DNA of 64,000 nucleotides from CAYOSF01 sp964406605 (GTDB taxonomy: Bacteria > Chloroflexota > Dehalococcoidia > DSTF01 > RBG-16-68-14). How positions within the stretch are numbered: the stretch's first letter is position 1; each line of letters opens with the position of its first letter. The notes beneath the pieces were generated by a model, which was not told the origin of the DNA, searched no databases, and worked only from the letters and a program-made list of their open reading frames with translations. A program made the position numbers and the translations under genes. The stretch spans positions 1-64,000 of the forward strand of contig CAYOSF010000008.1 of assembly GCA_964406605.1 (NCBI GenBank), read 5' to 3'. Below are positions 17,648-25,636 of this stretch, one piece after another.

Positions 17648-18856
17648 ATGGCTGAATGCGCACAGTGCGGGAAGAGGACCTCCTTCTGGCGACGCCGATT
17701 CGTCGGCAACTTGCAGTTCTGCGACCGCCGTTGCGTTGAGGCCTACGAAGCCCAAGACGGGCGAGGCGCAGATGCGGCAGGAGATGGTGAACGCAGCCCC
17801 GAACCCCTAGCCGAACCGGCTCGTGTACCGCAGGAGGGGAGCACTGTAGGTGCCGCAGCACCTCGCGACCAGCCGGGCAGCGCAACTCCCAGAGCACAGC
17901 CGGAGAGCATCCAGGTATCCAGAAAGTGGTATCAGCGAGACTGGGGGATAGTCACGCTCTTGCTACTGCTGTACCCACTCGGGCTCCTTATGATGTTGCG
18001 TCATGCTGGCTGGCCCAAACACATGAAGTGGGCATGGGCGCTCACCCCGTTGTTCATCATGCTTGTGGTTGCAGCTGGCATCTCGAGTGCTTTTGATGAC
18101 GGAGACCGGGACGACAAGACTGAGGCTGCGGCTGCTAGGACGCCGGACAAGGATTTAGTGGACAAGACGCCAGCGGAGGAGGCCACCGAGATCCCGGGCA
18201 CGCCGACTCCCGATCCAACGATGGTGGCCGCCTATGTGGCAGCAGTGGTGAAGGCGGAGGCCCAGGCGACGACGGAGCAAGCGTATGTCGAGGCGCTAGC
18301 GACCTACCAGGCCCGACCTACCACAACGCCGACACCATGTCCCATACCCGAAGTGCGGGGGGGCGAGGTTCACTTCTGTAGTGATCGCCACGCCGAGATC
18401 TTCATGTTTTGGATGGGCGTGAATCAGGTCGTTTCGCCCTCCGACGCAAACCACAGTGTGTTTCAGGACGCTTCCGATTTCGCGCGCCGCGGTCAACCGA
18501 ATCTCTACGACTACTACACTCTTGTCGTGCGAGTAGGTGAGCTGCACCACGCAGCCGCCGATGCTATGCAGGATGTCCCCGCGCCAGAGGGATTGTACGA
18601 AGCACGCGATGAGATTTCGTATGGGCTCAGGAACCGCGGGGACGCGATGGGCCACCTCGCCAACTTCATTAACACCAGCGACCTAGAGGAGTTGCGCAAG
18701 GCCGAACAAGACTATGCTGAAGCAGACTATTCGGTCTACTGGGGGATGCTATTGATTGCCCAAGCCGCGCAAGAAGCAGGCCTTGACCCCGTGTGGCTCC
18801 TAGAATCGGTGGAGTGCAGCAATGAGACGCAGACGTGCGGCCTGGCTCAGCACTAG
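17648..18856 (+). CDS. Membrane protein with N-terminal zinc-finger-like motif, 402 aa
   Basis: ATG 17648 follows GGGAGGG by about 10 nt. Residues 1-40 contain C-A-Q-C-G-K and F-C-D-R-R-C, a four-Cys zinc knuckle resembling MYM/TRASH-type fingers. A low-complexity Ala/Pro/Glu region follows, then two transmembrane helices (about 100-155), an acidic segment, a Thr/Pro linker and a C-terminal helical domain with L-H-H-A-A-A-D-A-M. No family is recognised. It lies between the RCC1 gene and tRNA-Ala, within the segment bracketed by the direct repeats. Confidence 0.6.
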   Translation: MAECAQCGKRTSFWRRRFVGNLQFCDRRCVEAYEAQDGRGADAAGDGERSPEPLAEPARVPQEGSTVGAAAPRDQPGSATPRAQPESIQVSRKWYQRDWGIVTLLLLLYPLGLLMMLRHAGWPKHMKWAWALTPLFIMLVVAAGISSAFDDGDRDDKTEAAAARTPDKDLVDKTPAEEATEIPGTPTPDPTMVAAYVAAVVKAEAQATTEQAYVEALATYQARPTTTPTPCPIPEVRGGEVHFCSDRHAEIFMFWMGVNQVVSPSDANHSVFQDASDFARRGQPNLYDYYTLVVRVGELHHAAADAMQDVPAPEGLYEARDEISYGLRNRGDAMGHLANFINTSDLEELRKAEQDYAEADYSVYWGMLLIAQAAQEAGLDPVWLLESVECSNETQTCGLAQH

Positions 18857-19075
18857 CGACTGAGGATACTCCATGTCCGATTCCTAGGGTGCGAAAGGCT
18901 GCCAACACTGGGCGGGACGAACCTAGCCTGGATTCATCCGGCGTCGTCTCCAAGGAATCATTGAAGGGTACTTGCATGCGGTGGATCGGCGACTGAGCCG
19001 CTCAGGACATCCAGGAGAGGAGGTTTCCGTGGCAGACACGAGCAAGTGCTGATACGGCGGCGGACTTGGTTGGCC

Positions 19076-19114
19076 GGAGCGGCCGGGTATGCGAGGAGGC
19101 GCTTGGCTGGGTAG
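19076..19114 (+). pseudogene. Remnant of a C-terminal membrane-tail coding sequence
   Basis: These 39 nt translate to G-A-A-G-Y-A-R-R-R-L-A-G-stop, two substitutions from the G-A-A-W-Y-A-R-R-R-W-A-G tail at 13427. No open frame with a propeller or signal peptide precedes it. It is the fossil 3' end of another tail-bearing gene and marks where the duplication joined. The rest of 18857-19072 shows nothing recognisable. Confidence 0.7.
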
Positions 19115-19217
19115 GGGCTGGAAACGGGAATCCCGGGCAAATGGCCGCCAGGCTCGTGGTGCGTTCCCTCCTGTGGGTCCGCCTCGCAGTTGGTCAGGAA
19201 CTGCTGCGATCTCAACA

Positions 19218-19238
19218 ATAAAGGCCGCCGAAGCGGCC
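19218..19238 (-). terminator. Rho-independent terminator of tRNA-Ala
   Basis: On the minus strand: GGCCGC-TTCG-GCGGCC followed by TTTATT, 18 nt downstream of the encoded CCA. The hairpin is preserved in the left repeat copy. Confidence 0.8.
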
Positions 19239-19255
19239 CCGATTGAACTTGGTCT

Positions 19256-19331
19256 TGGTGGAGCTGGGGGGAGTCGAACCCCCGACCTTTTGTCTGCCAG
19301 ACAAACGCTCTCCCAATTGAGCTACAGCCCC
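19256..19331 (-). tRNA. tRNA-Ala (anticodon GGC)
   Basis: 76 nt with encoded CCA. Acceptor GGGGCTG/CAGCTCC; D arm GCTC/GAGC; anticodon stem TTTGT/ACAAA with loop CTGGCAG (anticodon GGC); T arm GGGGG-TTCGACT-CCCCC. Intact cloverleaf. The 3' half is duplicated at 15557. Confidence 0.96.
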
Positions 19332-19499
19332 ACCGCGTACTCATGCTAGCAACAGTGCATGAGGGTGGCAAGGCCGGCCGGCTGGACCGCCGTGCCGCTG
19401 CGGCTGGATAGGGCGCTGCGGCGCGCGAATCTCTCGATCTGTCCGGCAGCACGGCGGGGGCAAGGACCGGGCGGGAATAGCACGCTAGATGCTATATGG

Positions 19500-19514
19500 T
19501 ATGATGTAACATCA
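19500..19514 (+). promoter_or_regulatory. -10 box overlapping a palindromic operator of the Fe-S type regulator
   Basis: TATGAT (19500-19505) overlaps the perfect inverted repeat TGATGT-A-ACATCA (19502-19514), which ends 12 nt before ATG 19527. This is the expected position for autorepression. That the downstream product binds here is inference. Confidence 0.5.
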
Positions 19515-19526
19515 GGAAGTTCCTTT

Positions 19527-20156
19527 ATGCAGGTGACCCGACAGCAGATCCTCGACTACTTGCGCCGTCATGGCCGGGCGACGGTCAGGGAACTGGACGG
19601 TCATCTCGGTCTCACCTCTACCGGCGTTCGGCAGCACCTCACAGTGCTGGAGCGAGAGGGCTTCGTCGAGGCGCAGGAGGAGCGTGGCCGCGTCGGCCGC
19701 CCTGCCCTCGTCTACCGGCTCACCGAGCAGGGCGATGACCTCTACCCCAAGAAGTACGATGAGCTCGCCGGCATCCTGCTCGATGAAGTGCGCGAGGTAG
19801 CCGGGGCCCAGGCCCTACAGACCCTCCTGCGCAGGGTGGCCGCGGGCTTCGCCGAGCCCTATAGGGGGCAGTTGGAGGAGAGACATCTATCCGATCGGGT
19901 CAGTGCGGCCACGCGGATCATCCAGGAGCGCGGCTCCCAGGTCGACTGCGTCCGGCAGGGCGAGGATTGGCTGATCAGGCAGTACACGTGCCCGTTCCCC
20001 AAGGTTGCCCGGCGGAATAGCTGCGTCTGCGCCTTGGACGTCGAGTTCGTGCGGTTGCTAATCGGCACCGACGCCCGCCTCAGCACGAGCCTGCTGCGGG
20101 ACGACGGCGCCTGCACGTTCCGCGTTCGTGGGGGCCAGCCTGTCTCTGCTCGCTAG
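19527..20156 (+). CDS. SufR-like winged-helix transcriptional regulator with C-terminal cysteine cluster
   Basis: 209 aa from ATG 19527, with AGGAAG 7 nt before it; the frame extends upstream without support. The N-terminal winged helix (residues 1-75) reads I-L-D-Y-L-R-R-H-G, then L-T-S-T-G-V-R-Q-H-L and G-R-P-A-L-V-Y-R-L-T. The C-terminus has Cys residues in Y-T-C-P-F, N-S-C-V-C-A-L-D and D-G-A-C-T-F, as in SufR-type repressors that hold an Fe-S cluster and control suf genes. No suf genes are in the window, so the regulon is unknown. A palindrome overlaps its own promoter. Confidence 0.75.
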   Translation: MQVTRQQILDYLRRHGRATVRELDGHLGLTSTGVRQHLTVLEREGFVEAQEERGRVGRPALVYRLTEQGDDLYPKKYDELAGILLDEVREVAGAQALQTLLRRVAAGFAEPYRGQLEERHLSDRVSAATRIIQERGSQVDCVRQGEDWLIRQYTCPFPKVARRNSCVCALDVEFVRLLIGTDARLSTSLLRDDGACTFRVRGGQPVSAR

Positions 20157-20312
20157 AGCAAGTGCCGTTCCAACCTGGTTGAGAGCCGATCGCCGGATGG
20201 TTCCGGGTACTCCCGCCGGAGCGGCGAAAGGCGCTCGTGTGCCCGATCCTACGCACACAGGCCGGCGCGGCGACGCGGCGGTTCTCGCCTACCACCGCCT
20301 AGGGGCCGATGC

Positions 20313-20318
20313 TATACT
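20313..20318 (+). promoter_or_regulatory. -10 element TATACT upstream of folC
   Basis: GCTATACT about 36 nt before the preferred folC start at GTG 20354. No convincing -35 is visible. If used, transcription would begin at about 20325, on another in-frame GTG (20324), so a leaderless start there is possible. Confidence 0.4.
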
Positions 20319-20353
20319 GGCCCGTGAGCGCGATTCCGACCGGACAACTCCCT

Positions 20354-21739
20354 GTGGATTACGTTGAAGCCCTAGAACTGCTCCAGCGTCGAGACGACTG
20401 GGAGCGCAGCGGCTCCGCGAGGGATGTGGCGAGATGGGACCTGGGGCGGATGCGCTCCCTGCTCGCGCGGCTCAACGACCCTCACCTCGGTCGCAGAACG
20501 GTCCATATTGCGGGAAGCAAGGGCAAGGGGAGCGTCGCGTCGATGATCGCTTCTGTGCTGCAGGCCGCGGGTGGTTCGATTGGTCTCTATACGAAGCCGC
20601 ATCTGCACCGGTTCGTTGAGCGCATCGCCGTGGACGGCGAGCCGATCGCAGAGAGCGACTTCGGGCGTCTCATGGGAGAGCTCGCGCCGCACATCGAGGC
20701 TGAGGACGCGGAGGGCCCGTACGCCGCCGTCAGCACCTTTGAGGCCGTGACCGCTCTCGCGTTCCTGTGGTTCCGGGAGCGGGACGTGCGCTGGCAGGTG
20801 TTGGAGGTGGGTTTGGGGGGCCGTCTCGACGCCACGAACGTGTTCGAAGAAAAAGAGGCCTGCGTGATCACGTCGCTCGGACTGGAGCACACGGCCGTTC
20901 TGGGCGACACCGTCGCCCAGATAGCGAAAGAGAAGGCGGGCATTATCGTCCCCGGCACTACCGTCGTCATGGCGCCGCAGCGCGAGTCGGCCGCGGACGT
21001 CATCAGAGAAACCTGCAGGGAGCGAGGCGCAAGGCTGGTCGAGGTGGCGGAGGTCTGCGCCTTGAGGCGCACCGGGTCGAATTGGGAAGGCCAGGACTTA
21101 GCGCTGCGAACGCCTCGTGCCACGTACAGATTGCGCGTTCCGCTCCTGGGACGCCACCAGCTCGACAACGCGGCGACGGCGGTGCTGGCGCTGGAGCATC
21201 TTGCGCCGGACGGTTCCGTGATCGAGGAGGCGACCATCCGGACGGGACTCGCGGCCGTGCGCTGGCCGTGCCGGATCGAGCTGCTGCGCAAGCGCCCGCT
21301 GGTGGTGGCCGACGGCGCGCACAACCGTGACTCGGCCCGTGCGCTGGCGCAGACGGTTCGCGATGAGCTCGGGCGACCGAGTGCGGTCCTGGTGGTCGGC
21401 TGCTCGGGGGACAAGGACGTGGAGGCGCTTGCCGACGAGCTGGCGCCGCTGGCGACACATGTCGTCGCGACACGTTCCAGGCACCCGCGCGCGATGGATA
21501 CGCCCGATGTTGCGCGTGTCTTCTCGGAGCGGGAAGTGCCCGTGTCGATGTCCGGTTCCGTGGCGGGCGGGCTGGAGGCGGCGGTTGCGCTGGCCGAACC
21601 GGACGGAACCGTCGTGGTCTGCGGCTCTCTGTTCGTGGCGGCCGAAGCGAGGGAGTACGTCCTGGGCGTCTCCTATGATCCGCCCCTGGAGATGGCGGCG
21701 TCGAGTGCCCGACAAGGGGAGAGCGAGGTGATTGCGTGA
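20354..21739 (+). CDS. folC: Bifunctional folylpolyglutamate synthase/dihydrofolate synthase
   Basis: Adds glutamate to dihydropteroate or folates using ATP in the cytoplasm. The Mur-ligase ATP loop reads G-S-K-G-K-G-S, followed by L-Y-T-K-P-H-L-H-R-F, the central E-V-G-L-G-G-R-L-D-A-T-N, and the C-terminal A-D-G-A-H-N-R-D-S-A substrate region. About 461 aa, the usual length. I chose GTG 20354 because V-D-Y-V-E-A-L matches the usual N-terminus; the frame continues to 20309. The stop overlaps the fabF start (GTGA), so folC and fabF are coupled. Confidence 0.92.
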   Translation: MDYVEALELLQRRDDWERSGSARDVARWDLGRMRSLLARLNDPHLGRRTVHIAGSKGKGSVASMIASVLQAAGGSIGLYTKPHLHRFVERIAVDGEPIAESDFGRLMGELAPHIEAEDAEGPYAAVSTFEAVTALAFLWFRERDVRWQVLEVGLGGRLDATNVFEEKEACVITSLGLEHTAVLGDTVAQIAKEKAGIIVPGTTVVMAPQRESAADVIRETCRERGARLVEVAEVCALRRTGSNWEGQDLALRTPRATYRLRVPLLGRHQLDNAATAVLALEHLAPDGSVIEEATIRTGLAAVRWPCRIELLRKRPLVVADGAHNRDSARALAQTVRDELGRPSAVLVVGCSGDKDVEALADELAPLATHVVATRSRHPRAMDTPDVARVFSEREVPVSMSGSVAGGLEAAVALAEPDGTVVVCGSLFVAAEAREYVLGVSYDPPLEMAASSARQGESEVIA

Positions 21740-22992
21740 ACGGGGGAAGCAACGGTCGGCGGGTGGTCATCACCGGCATGGGGGCGATCGCGCCACTGGG
21801 ACTGAACGTGGAGGACTTCTGGCGGGAGCTCGTGGCCGGGCACTCCGGCATCGATTGGCTGACCCAGCCGGAATTCCAGAGCTACCCCGTGAAGATGGCT
21901 GCGGAGGTGCGGGGTTTCGAGCCCGAGCAGTACATGGAGCGCAAGGAAGCGCGGCGAATGGCTCGCTTCAGCCACTTCGCGGTGGCCGCCTCCCAGGAGG
22001 CAGTCCGCAACGCCGGTCTGGACACGAATGGTACGGACCCGGAGCGGATGGGCGTGGTGCTTGGCAACGGCATCGGCGGCTTTCCGAACACGGACGCCGC
22101 CGTTCGCACGATCGTCGAGAAAGGGGGGATGCGGGTGGATCCCTTCTTCATGCTGAAGATGCTTCCGAACATGGCGGCCTCCCACCTGAGCATGCGCCAC
22201 CAGGCGAAAGGCTACACCGGCACCATTACCACGGCCTGCGCCGCCGCCACCCAGGCGATCGGAGAGGCGGTGATGGTGATCCGGCGGGGCGATGCCGACG
22301 TGATGCTCACCGGAGGCGCCGAAGCGGGCGTCTGCGAGCTCGGCATGGCCGCCTTCTGCGTGATGAAGGTGCTGTCCACTCGAGACGACGACCCGACCAG
22401 GGCGAGCCGCCCGTTCGACGCCAAGCGCGACGGGTTCGTCTCGGCGGAGGGCTCCGGCATCTTCGTGGTGGAGAGCGTGGAGCACGCCCAGGCCCGTGGG
22501 GCATCGATTCTGGCCGAGATCATCGGCGTGGGCGTCAGCGCGGACGCCCATCACATAGTCGCCCCCTGCCCCGATGGCGAGGGCGCTGCCCGCTGCATGC
22601 GATTCGCCCTGGAGGACGCCGGTGTCAAGCCGGAGGAGGTAGACTACATCAACGCCCACGGCACCTCGACGCCCCTGAACGACGTTTCGGAGACGCTGGC
22701 CATCAAGAGCGTGTTCGGCGAGCATGCATACCGGGTGCCGATCAGCTCGACGAAGTCGATGATCGGCCATGCGCTGGCCGCATCGGGCGCGCTGGAGTCC
22801 GTCGCCTGCGTGAAGACGCTGCAGACCGGGATCATCCATCCCACGATCAACTACGAATTCCCCGATCCCGAATGCGACCTGGACTACGTCCCGAATGACG
22901 CCCGCAATGGGGACGTCCGGGTCATCCTGAAGAACAGCTTCGGCTTCGGCGGACAGAACGCCTGCCTGGTGTTCCGGCGCTTCGAGGAATAG
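21736..22992 (+). CDS. fabF: Beta-ketoacyl-ACP synthase II
   Basis: Condenses malonyl-ACP with acyl-ACP in fatty-acid elongation. 418 aa, full length. The thiolase-fold triad is readable as Cys168 in T-T-A-C-A-A-A, His308 in N-A-H-G-T-S-T and His345 in M-I-G-H-A-L-A-A-S-G-A. C-terminal G-F-G-G-Q-N-A-C is typical. GTG 21736 overlaps the folC stop. galE follows 4 nt downstream, making a folC-fabF-galE unit. No acpP or fabD is in the window. Confidence 0.95.
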   Translation: MNGGSNGRRVVITGMGAIAPLGLNVEDFWRELVAGHSGIDWLTQPEFQSYPVKMAAEVRGFEPEQYMERKEARRMARFSHFAVAASQEAVRNAGLDTNGTDPERMGVVLGNGIGGFPNTDAAVRTIVEKGGMRVDPFFMLKMLPNMAASHLSMRHQAKGYTGTITTACAAATQAIGEAVMVIRRGDADVMLTGGAEAGVCELGMAAFCVMKVLSTRDDDPTRASRPFDAKRDGFVSAEGSGIFVVESVEHAQARGASILAEIIGVGVSADAHHIVAPCPDGEGAARCMRFALEDAGVKPEEVDYINAHGTSTPLNDVSETLAIKSVFGEHAYRVPISSTKSMIGHALAASGALESVACVKTLQTGIIHPTINYEFPDPECDLDYVPNDARNGDVRVILKNSFGFGGQNACLVFRRFEE

Positions 22993-22996
22993 CCGG

Positions 22997-23926
22997 TTGC
23001 GCGTCCTAGTCACCGGCGGCGCGGGCTTCATCGGCTCCCACGTGGGCCGCGTGCTGCTGCAGGAGCGCCACGAGGTGACCGTGTTGGACAACCTCTCGCG
23101 CGGCCGGCGCGATCTGGTCCCGGAAGGGGCGGCTTTCGTCCATGCGGACCTGGCCGACGAGGCCGCCACGACGGAGGCGCTTCGCGGCCAGGATGCGGTG
23201 ATCCACCTGGCGGGCTTCCTGGAGGTCGGCGTCTCCATAGAGCGGCCGGTGGAGTACACGGAGAACAACGTGGTGAACTCCGTGCGGCTGCTGGAGGCGA
23301 TGCAGCGCGTGGGCGTGAGGAAGATCGTCTTCTCGTCCTCCGCCACGGTCTACGGCGTACCGAAGCGCCTGCCCCTGCGGGAGGACGACCCGCTCGGGAT
23401 GCAGGCGAACCCGTACGGCGCCTCCAAGGTGGCCGTCGAGACGTATCTGGGCGTCTACCACCACCTCTACGGCTTTGACTGCGTGCTCCTCCGCTACTTC
23501 AACCCCTACGGTCCGAACGAGCTGTGCGATCCGGAGACGCACGCCGTGCCCAACATCGTCCGCGCCGCCCTGGAGCGGAGGCCGATCCCCCTCCACTGGC
23601 GGGGCGAGCAGGTGCGCGACTTCATCTATGTGGAGGACCTGGCAAGGGCGCACATCGCCCCACTGGAGTTGAGCGGCTTTCAGGTCTTCAACGTCGGCAC
23701 GTCGGTGGGCACGAAGGTGATCGACGTGGCGGAGGCGGTGTTCCGGGTGCTGGGCTACCGGGTACCCATCGATGACCTGGGGGAACGGCCCGGCGACGTG
23801 GAGGCCAACTACGCCTCGTCCGAGAGACTGCGCTCACAGCTCGGCTGGGAGCCCCAGGTGGAGATGGAAGAAGGCCTCCGGCGGACTATCGAGCACTACC
23901 GGGTGCGGTTGGGGATAGGCGAGTAA
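22997..23926 (+). CDS. galE: NAD-dependent sugar-nucleotide epimerase, UDP-glucose 4-epimerase-like
   Basis: 309 aa short-chain dehydrogenase of the extended type. NAD motif G-G-A-G-F-I-G (residues 7-13), S-S-S-A-T-V-Y-G with the catalytic Ser, and Tyr140-x3-Lys144 in N-P-Y-G-A-S-K. The start is TTG 22997, 4 nt after fabF, fixed by the Rossmann strand immediately following. The family interconverts UDP-glucose and UDP-galactose for cell-envelope glycans. UDP-glucuronate or GlcNAc epimerase specificity cannot be excluded. It converges on the restriction gene with a 4-nt gap. Confidence 0.85.
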   Translation: MRVLVTGGAGFIGSHVGRVLLQERHEVTVLDNLSRGRRDLVPEGAAFVHADLADEAATTEALRGQDAVIHLAGFLEVGVSIERPVEYTENNVVNSVRLLEAMQRVGVRKIVFSSSATVYGVPKRLPLREDDPLGMQANPYGASKVAVETYLGVYHHLYGFDCVLLRYFNPYGPNELCDPETHAVPNIVRAALERRPIPLHWRGEQVRDFIYVEDLARAHIAPLELSGFQVFNVGTSVGTKVIDVAEAVFRVLGYRVPIDDLGERPGDVEANYASSERLRSQLGWEPQVEMEEGLRRTIEHYRVRLGIGE

Positions 23927-23930
23927 GGAC

Positions 23931-24542
23931 CTACGGCCCGACGCCTACTAGAACCAGAGGAACTGCGGGTACTCCGCGCCCCTGACGAATCACGTTGTAC
24001 AGTTCGCGCTCGTAGTAGGCAACTCCCGAAGACATTTCCCCTTGAAGTCGCTTGGTCGGAAGGATCTCGATCCCGACATCGATAACATCGCCAACGTAGA
24101 AGGCCATGTGCTTCACAAAGAGATCGTACGCGACGAACGCGTACTTCCCAAATTGGACTTCGACGGCGATCCGGTCTTTCACAAAGTCCGTCTGATTGAA
24201 GGATCCGATCGGTATCTTGCCAGCAGCAACAATCTCTTCGCGCTGTTCCTCGGGGGACAAGGGAAGCGTCTTGCGAATCAACTGCGCGTCAGAGGTTACC
24301 CAATACGATGTGACAGATTGCTTCCATCCGAGCTTGGTCAGCCGCTTGGCAAACTCTTCATTCATCGCCACTGGGCTATAGAGCATAGCTCCACGCTTTC
24401 GCTTTTCTTTGGATTTCTTGGTCTTGCAGGTGTTCGCATCAACACCCGCGATTACCGACGCAAGCTCTGCCCATATTGAGGGCTTGTGGACGAGGATGTG
24501 CTCCTGTCCGTTCAAGTGCGAATACAGCTCTGCTATCTGCAT
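23931..24542 (-). CDS. BglII/BstYI-like type II restriction endonuclease
   Basis: 203 aa. The active-site segment has Asp119 followed by Glu128-x-Gln130 (T-D-F-V-K-D-R-I-A-V-E-V-Q-F-G-K). This has the same spacing as the BglII catalytic residues Asp84, Glu93 and Gln95 as I recall them, and an E-x-Q in place of the usual E-x-K is the hallmark of this small family. It starts ATG at 24542 directly after the methyltransferase stop (TAGATG), so the pair is translationally coupled, methylase first. Base composition is visibly less GC-rich than the flanking genes, suggesting transfer. The target is probably AGATCT or RGATCY, by family only. Some AGATCT sites remain in this window. Confidence 0.82.
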   Translation of the reverse strand: MQIAELYSHLNGQEHILVHKPSIWAELASVIAGVDANTCKTKKSKEKRKRGAMLYSPVAMNEEFAKRLTKLGWKQSVTSYWVTSDAQLIRKTLPLSPEEQREEIVAAGKIPIGSFNQTDFVKDRIAVEVQFGKYAFVAYDLFVKHMAFYVGDVIDVGIEILPTKRLQGEMSSGVAYYERELYNVIRQGRGVPAVPLVLVGVGP

Positions 24543-25514
24543 CTACGATGGCTGGTAAACAGGCCGCGTCATTGGCCTGGTGCGCAGTTGTCCTTGCTCA
24601 GCCGCGTCGAGTCGCCCCGCCGCAATGTCGATGTACTCACGGACGGTCTCGGCCATGACTCCCTTGCGCTCGTTTAGGATGGCGGCCAGGACCGACGAGC
24701 CAACTCCCCCGTATGGGTCGAACACCGTGTCCCCGGGGCGCGTCATGGAGAGTACCAGTCGCTCAACCAGTTCCACGGGAAACTGACAGGGATGGATGGT
24801 CTTCTCGACGTGGTTCCATTTCACATTGGGAATGATCCACACGTCGCTTGGGTTCTTGCCCTTCGGGTTTCCTGATAGCTGACCTGTTCGGGGCCCTCGG
24901 AAATAGCGCTTTCTCGGGTACTTCTGAGGGATCCGAAGTGGGTCCACATCAAAGTAGTAGCCCGCCTTCCCCTTTGTGTACCAGACGATGACTTCGTACC
25001 GGCCACTGAAGCGCTTGGACGCATGAAGGCCGTGCTCATAGTGCCACACGATGCGATTGCGCATTTGCAGACCCAGACTCTTGAAGACCGGGTAGAGCTC
25101 TGAGTCCAGGGGAAACACTTCGCCTTTGTATACGTGATTGCCAACCTGCCAACAGATGCTTCCGCCATCAGCGACTAACCGTGCAACCTCTGTTATGGTT
25201 TCCCGCTGCGCCATTATGTAGTCTTCGAGGCTGCTGCGCGTCTCGTAAACCTTCCCAATGTTGTATGGGGGAGAAGTAACCACGAGCTGCACCGAATTGT
25301 CCGGCATCGCCCGAATTAGCTGTTTGCACGGGCCATGGTACAGTACTGCATCGGCCTGTGGATCGTAGGTGCTACTGCGGCTCAGCCGAGGCACCCGTCG
25401 CCGGAACGTGTCGTCGATCTTCGCCGCACTCCTCCTCACCCCTCGTCGACCGGTTGCGCCTAGTGAGGACAGCGTGAGCTGTTCTGCCCTCCCGTCTGTT
25501 CCGTGCTGCGCCAT
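24543..25514 (-). CDS. Type II DNA methyltransferase, beta class (N4-cytosine or N6-adenine)
   Basis: 323 aa from ATG 25514, with GAGGAG about 8 nt upstream; the frame continues to 25640 without domain content. Catalytic motif IV T-S-P-P-Y (residues 80-84) precedes the SAM-binding motif F-D-P-Y-G-G-V-G-S-S (265-274), the beta-class order. S-P-P-Y fits N4-cytosine methylation, as for M.BglII. Its job is to protect the host DNA from the adjacent endonuclease. No controller (C) protein is seen. The 122 bases upstream to the propeller gene hold no promoter I can define. Confidence 0.88.
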   Translation of the reverse strand: MAQHGTDGRAEQLTLSSLGATGRRGVRRSAAKIDDTFRRRVPRLSRSSTYDPQADAVLYHGPCKQLIRAMPDNSVQLVVTSPPYNIGKVYETRSSLEDYIMAQRETITEVARLVADGGSICWQVGNHVYKGEVFPLDSELYPVFKSLGLQMRNRIVWHYEHGLHASKRFSGRYEVIVWYTKGKAGYYFDVDPLRIPQKYPRKRYFRGPRTGQLSGNPKGKNPSDVWIIPNVKWNHVEKTIHPCQFPVELVERLVLSMTRPGDTVFDPYGGVGSSVLAAILNERKGVMAETVREYIDIAAGRLDAAEQGQLRTRPMTRPVYQPS

Positions 25515-25636
25515 TGTGCGAGCTCCTCTTGAACGCTTTCCCCCCCACCTTACGCCGAGTCCTGCGAGCAGTTCAAGGGTCCCCCTGTCTTCTCCGTCCT
25601 TGTTGCGACTGCAGGTCTCTATGCACAGCGAGACTC

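Larger units (their letters stand above)
19073..19299. repeat. Direct repeat, right copy
   Basis: Partner of 15338-15600. It contains the decayed protein-tail remnant, a conserved 3' flank, the tRNA-Ala terminator and the tRNA-Ala 3' half. The copies are 3.7 kb apart, enclosing the RCC1 and zinc-finger genes. Confidence 0.85.

Noticed and set aside
19256..19331. Idea that the tRNA-Ala here is a CRISPR leader or repeat
   Set aside because: Clear cloverleaf with encoded CCA; no repeat-spacer array anywhere in the window.
15338..19331. Complete prophage or integrative element between the tRNA-Ala repeats
   Set aside because: No integrase, capsid, replication or transfer gene is present between them; only the duplicated boundary is supported.
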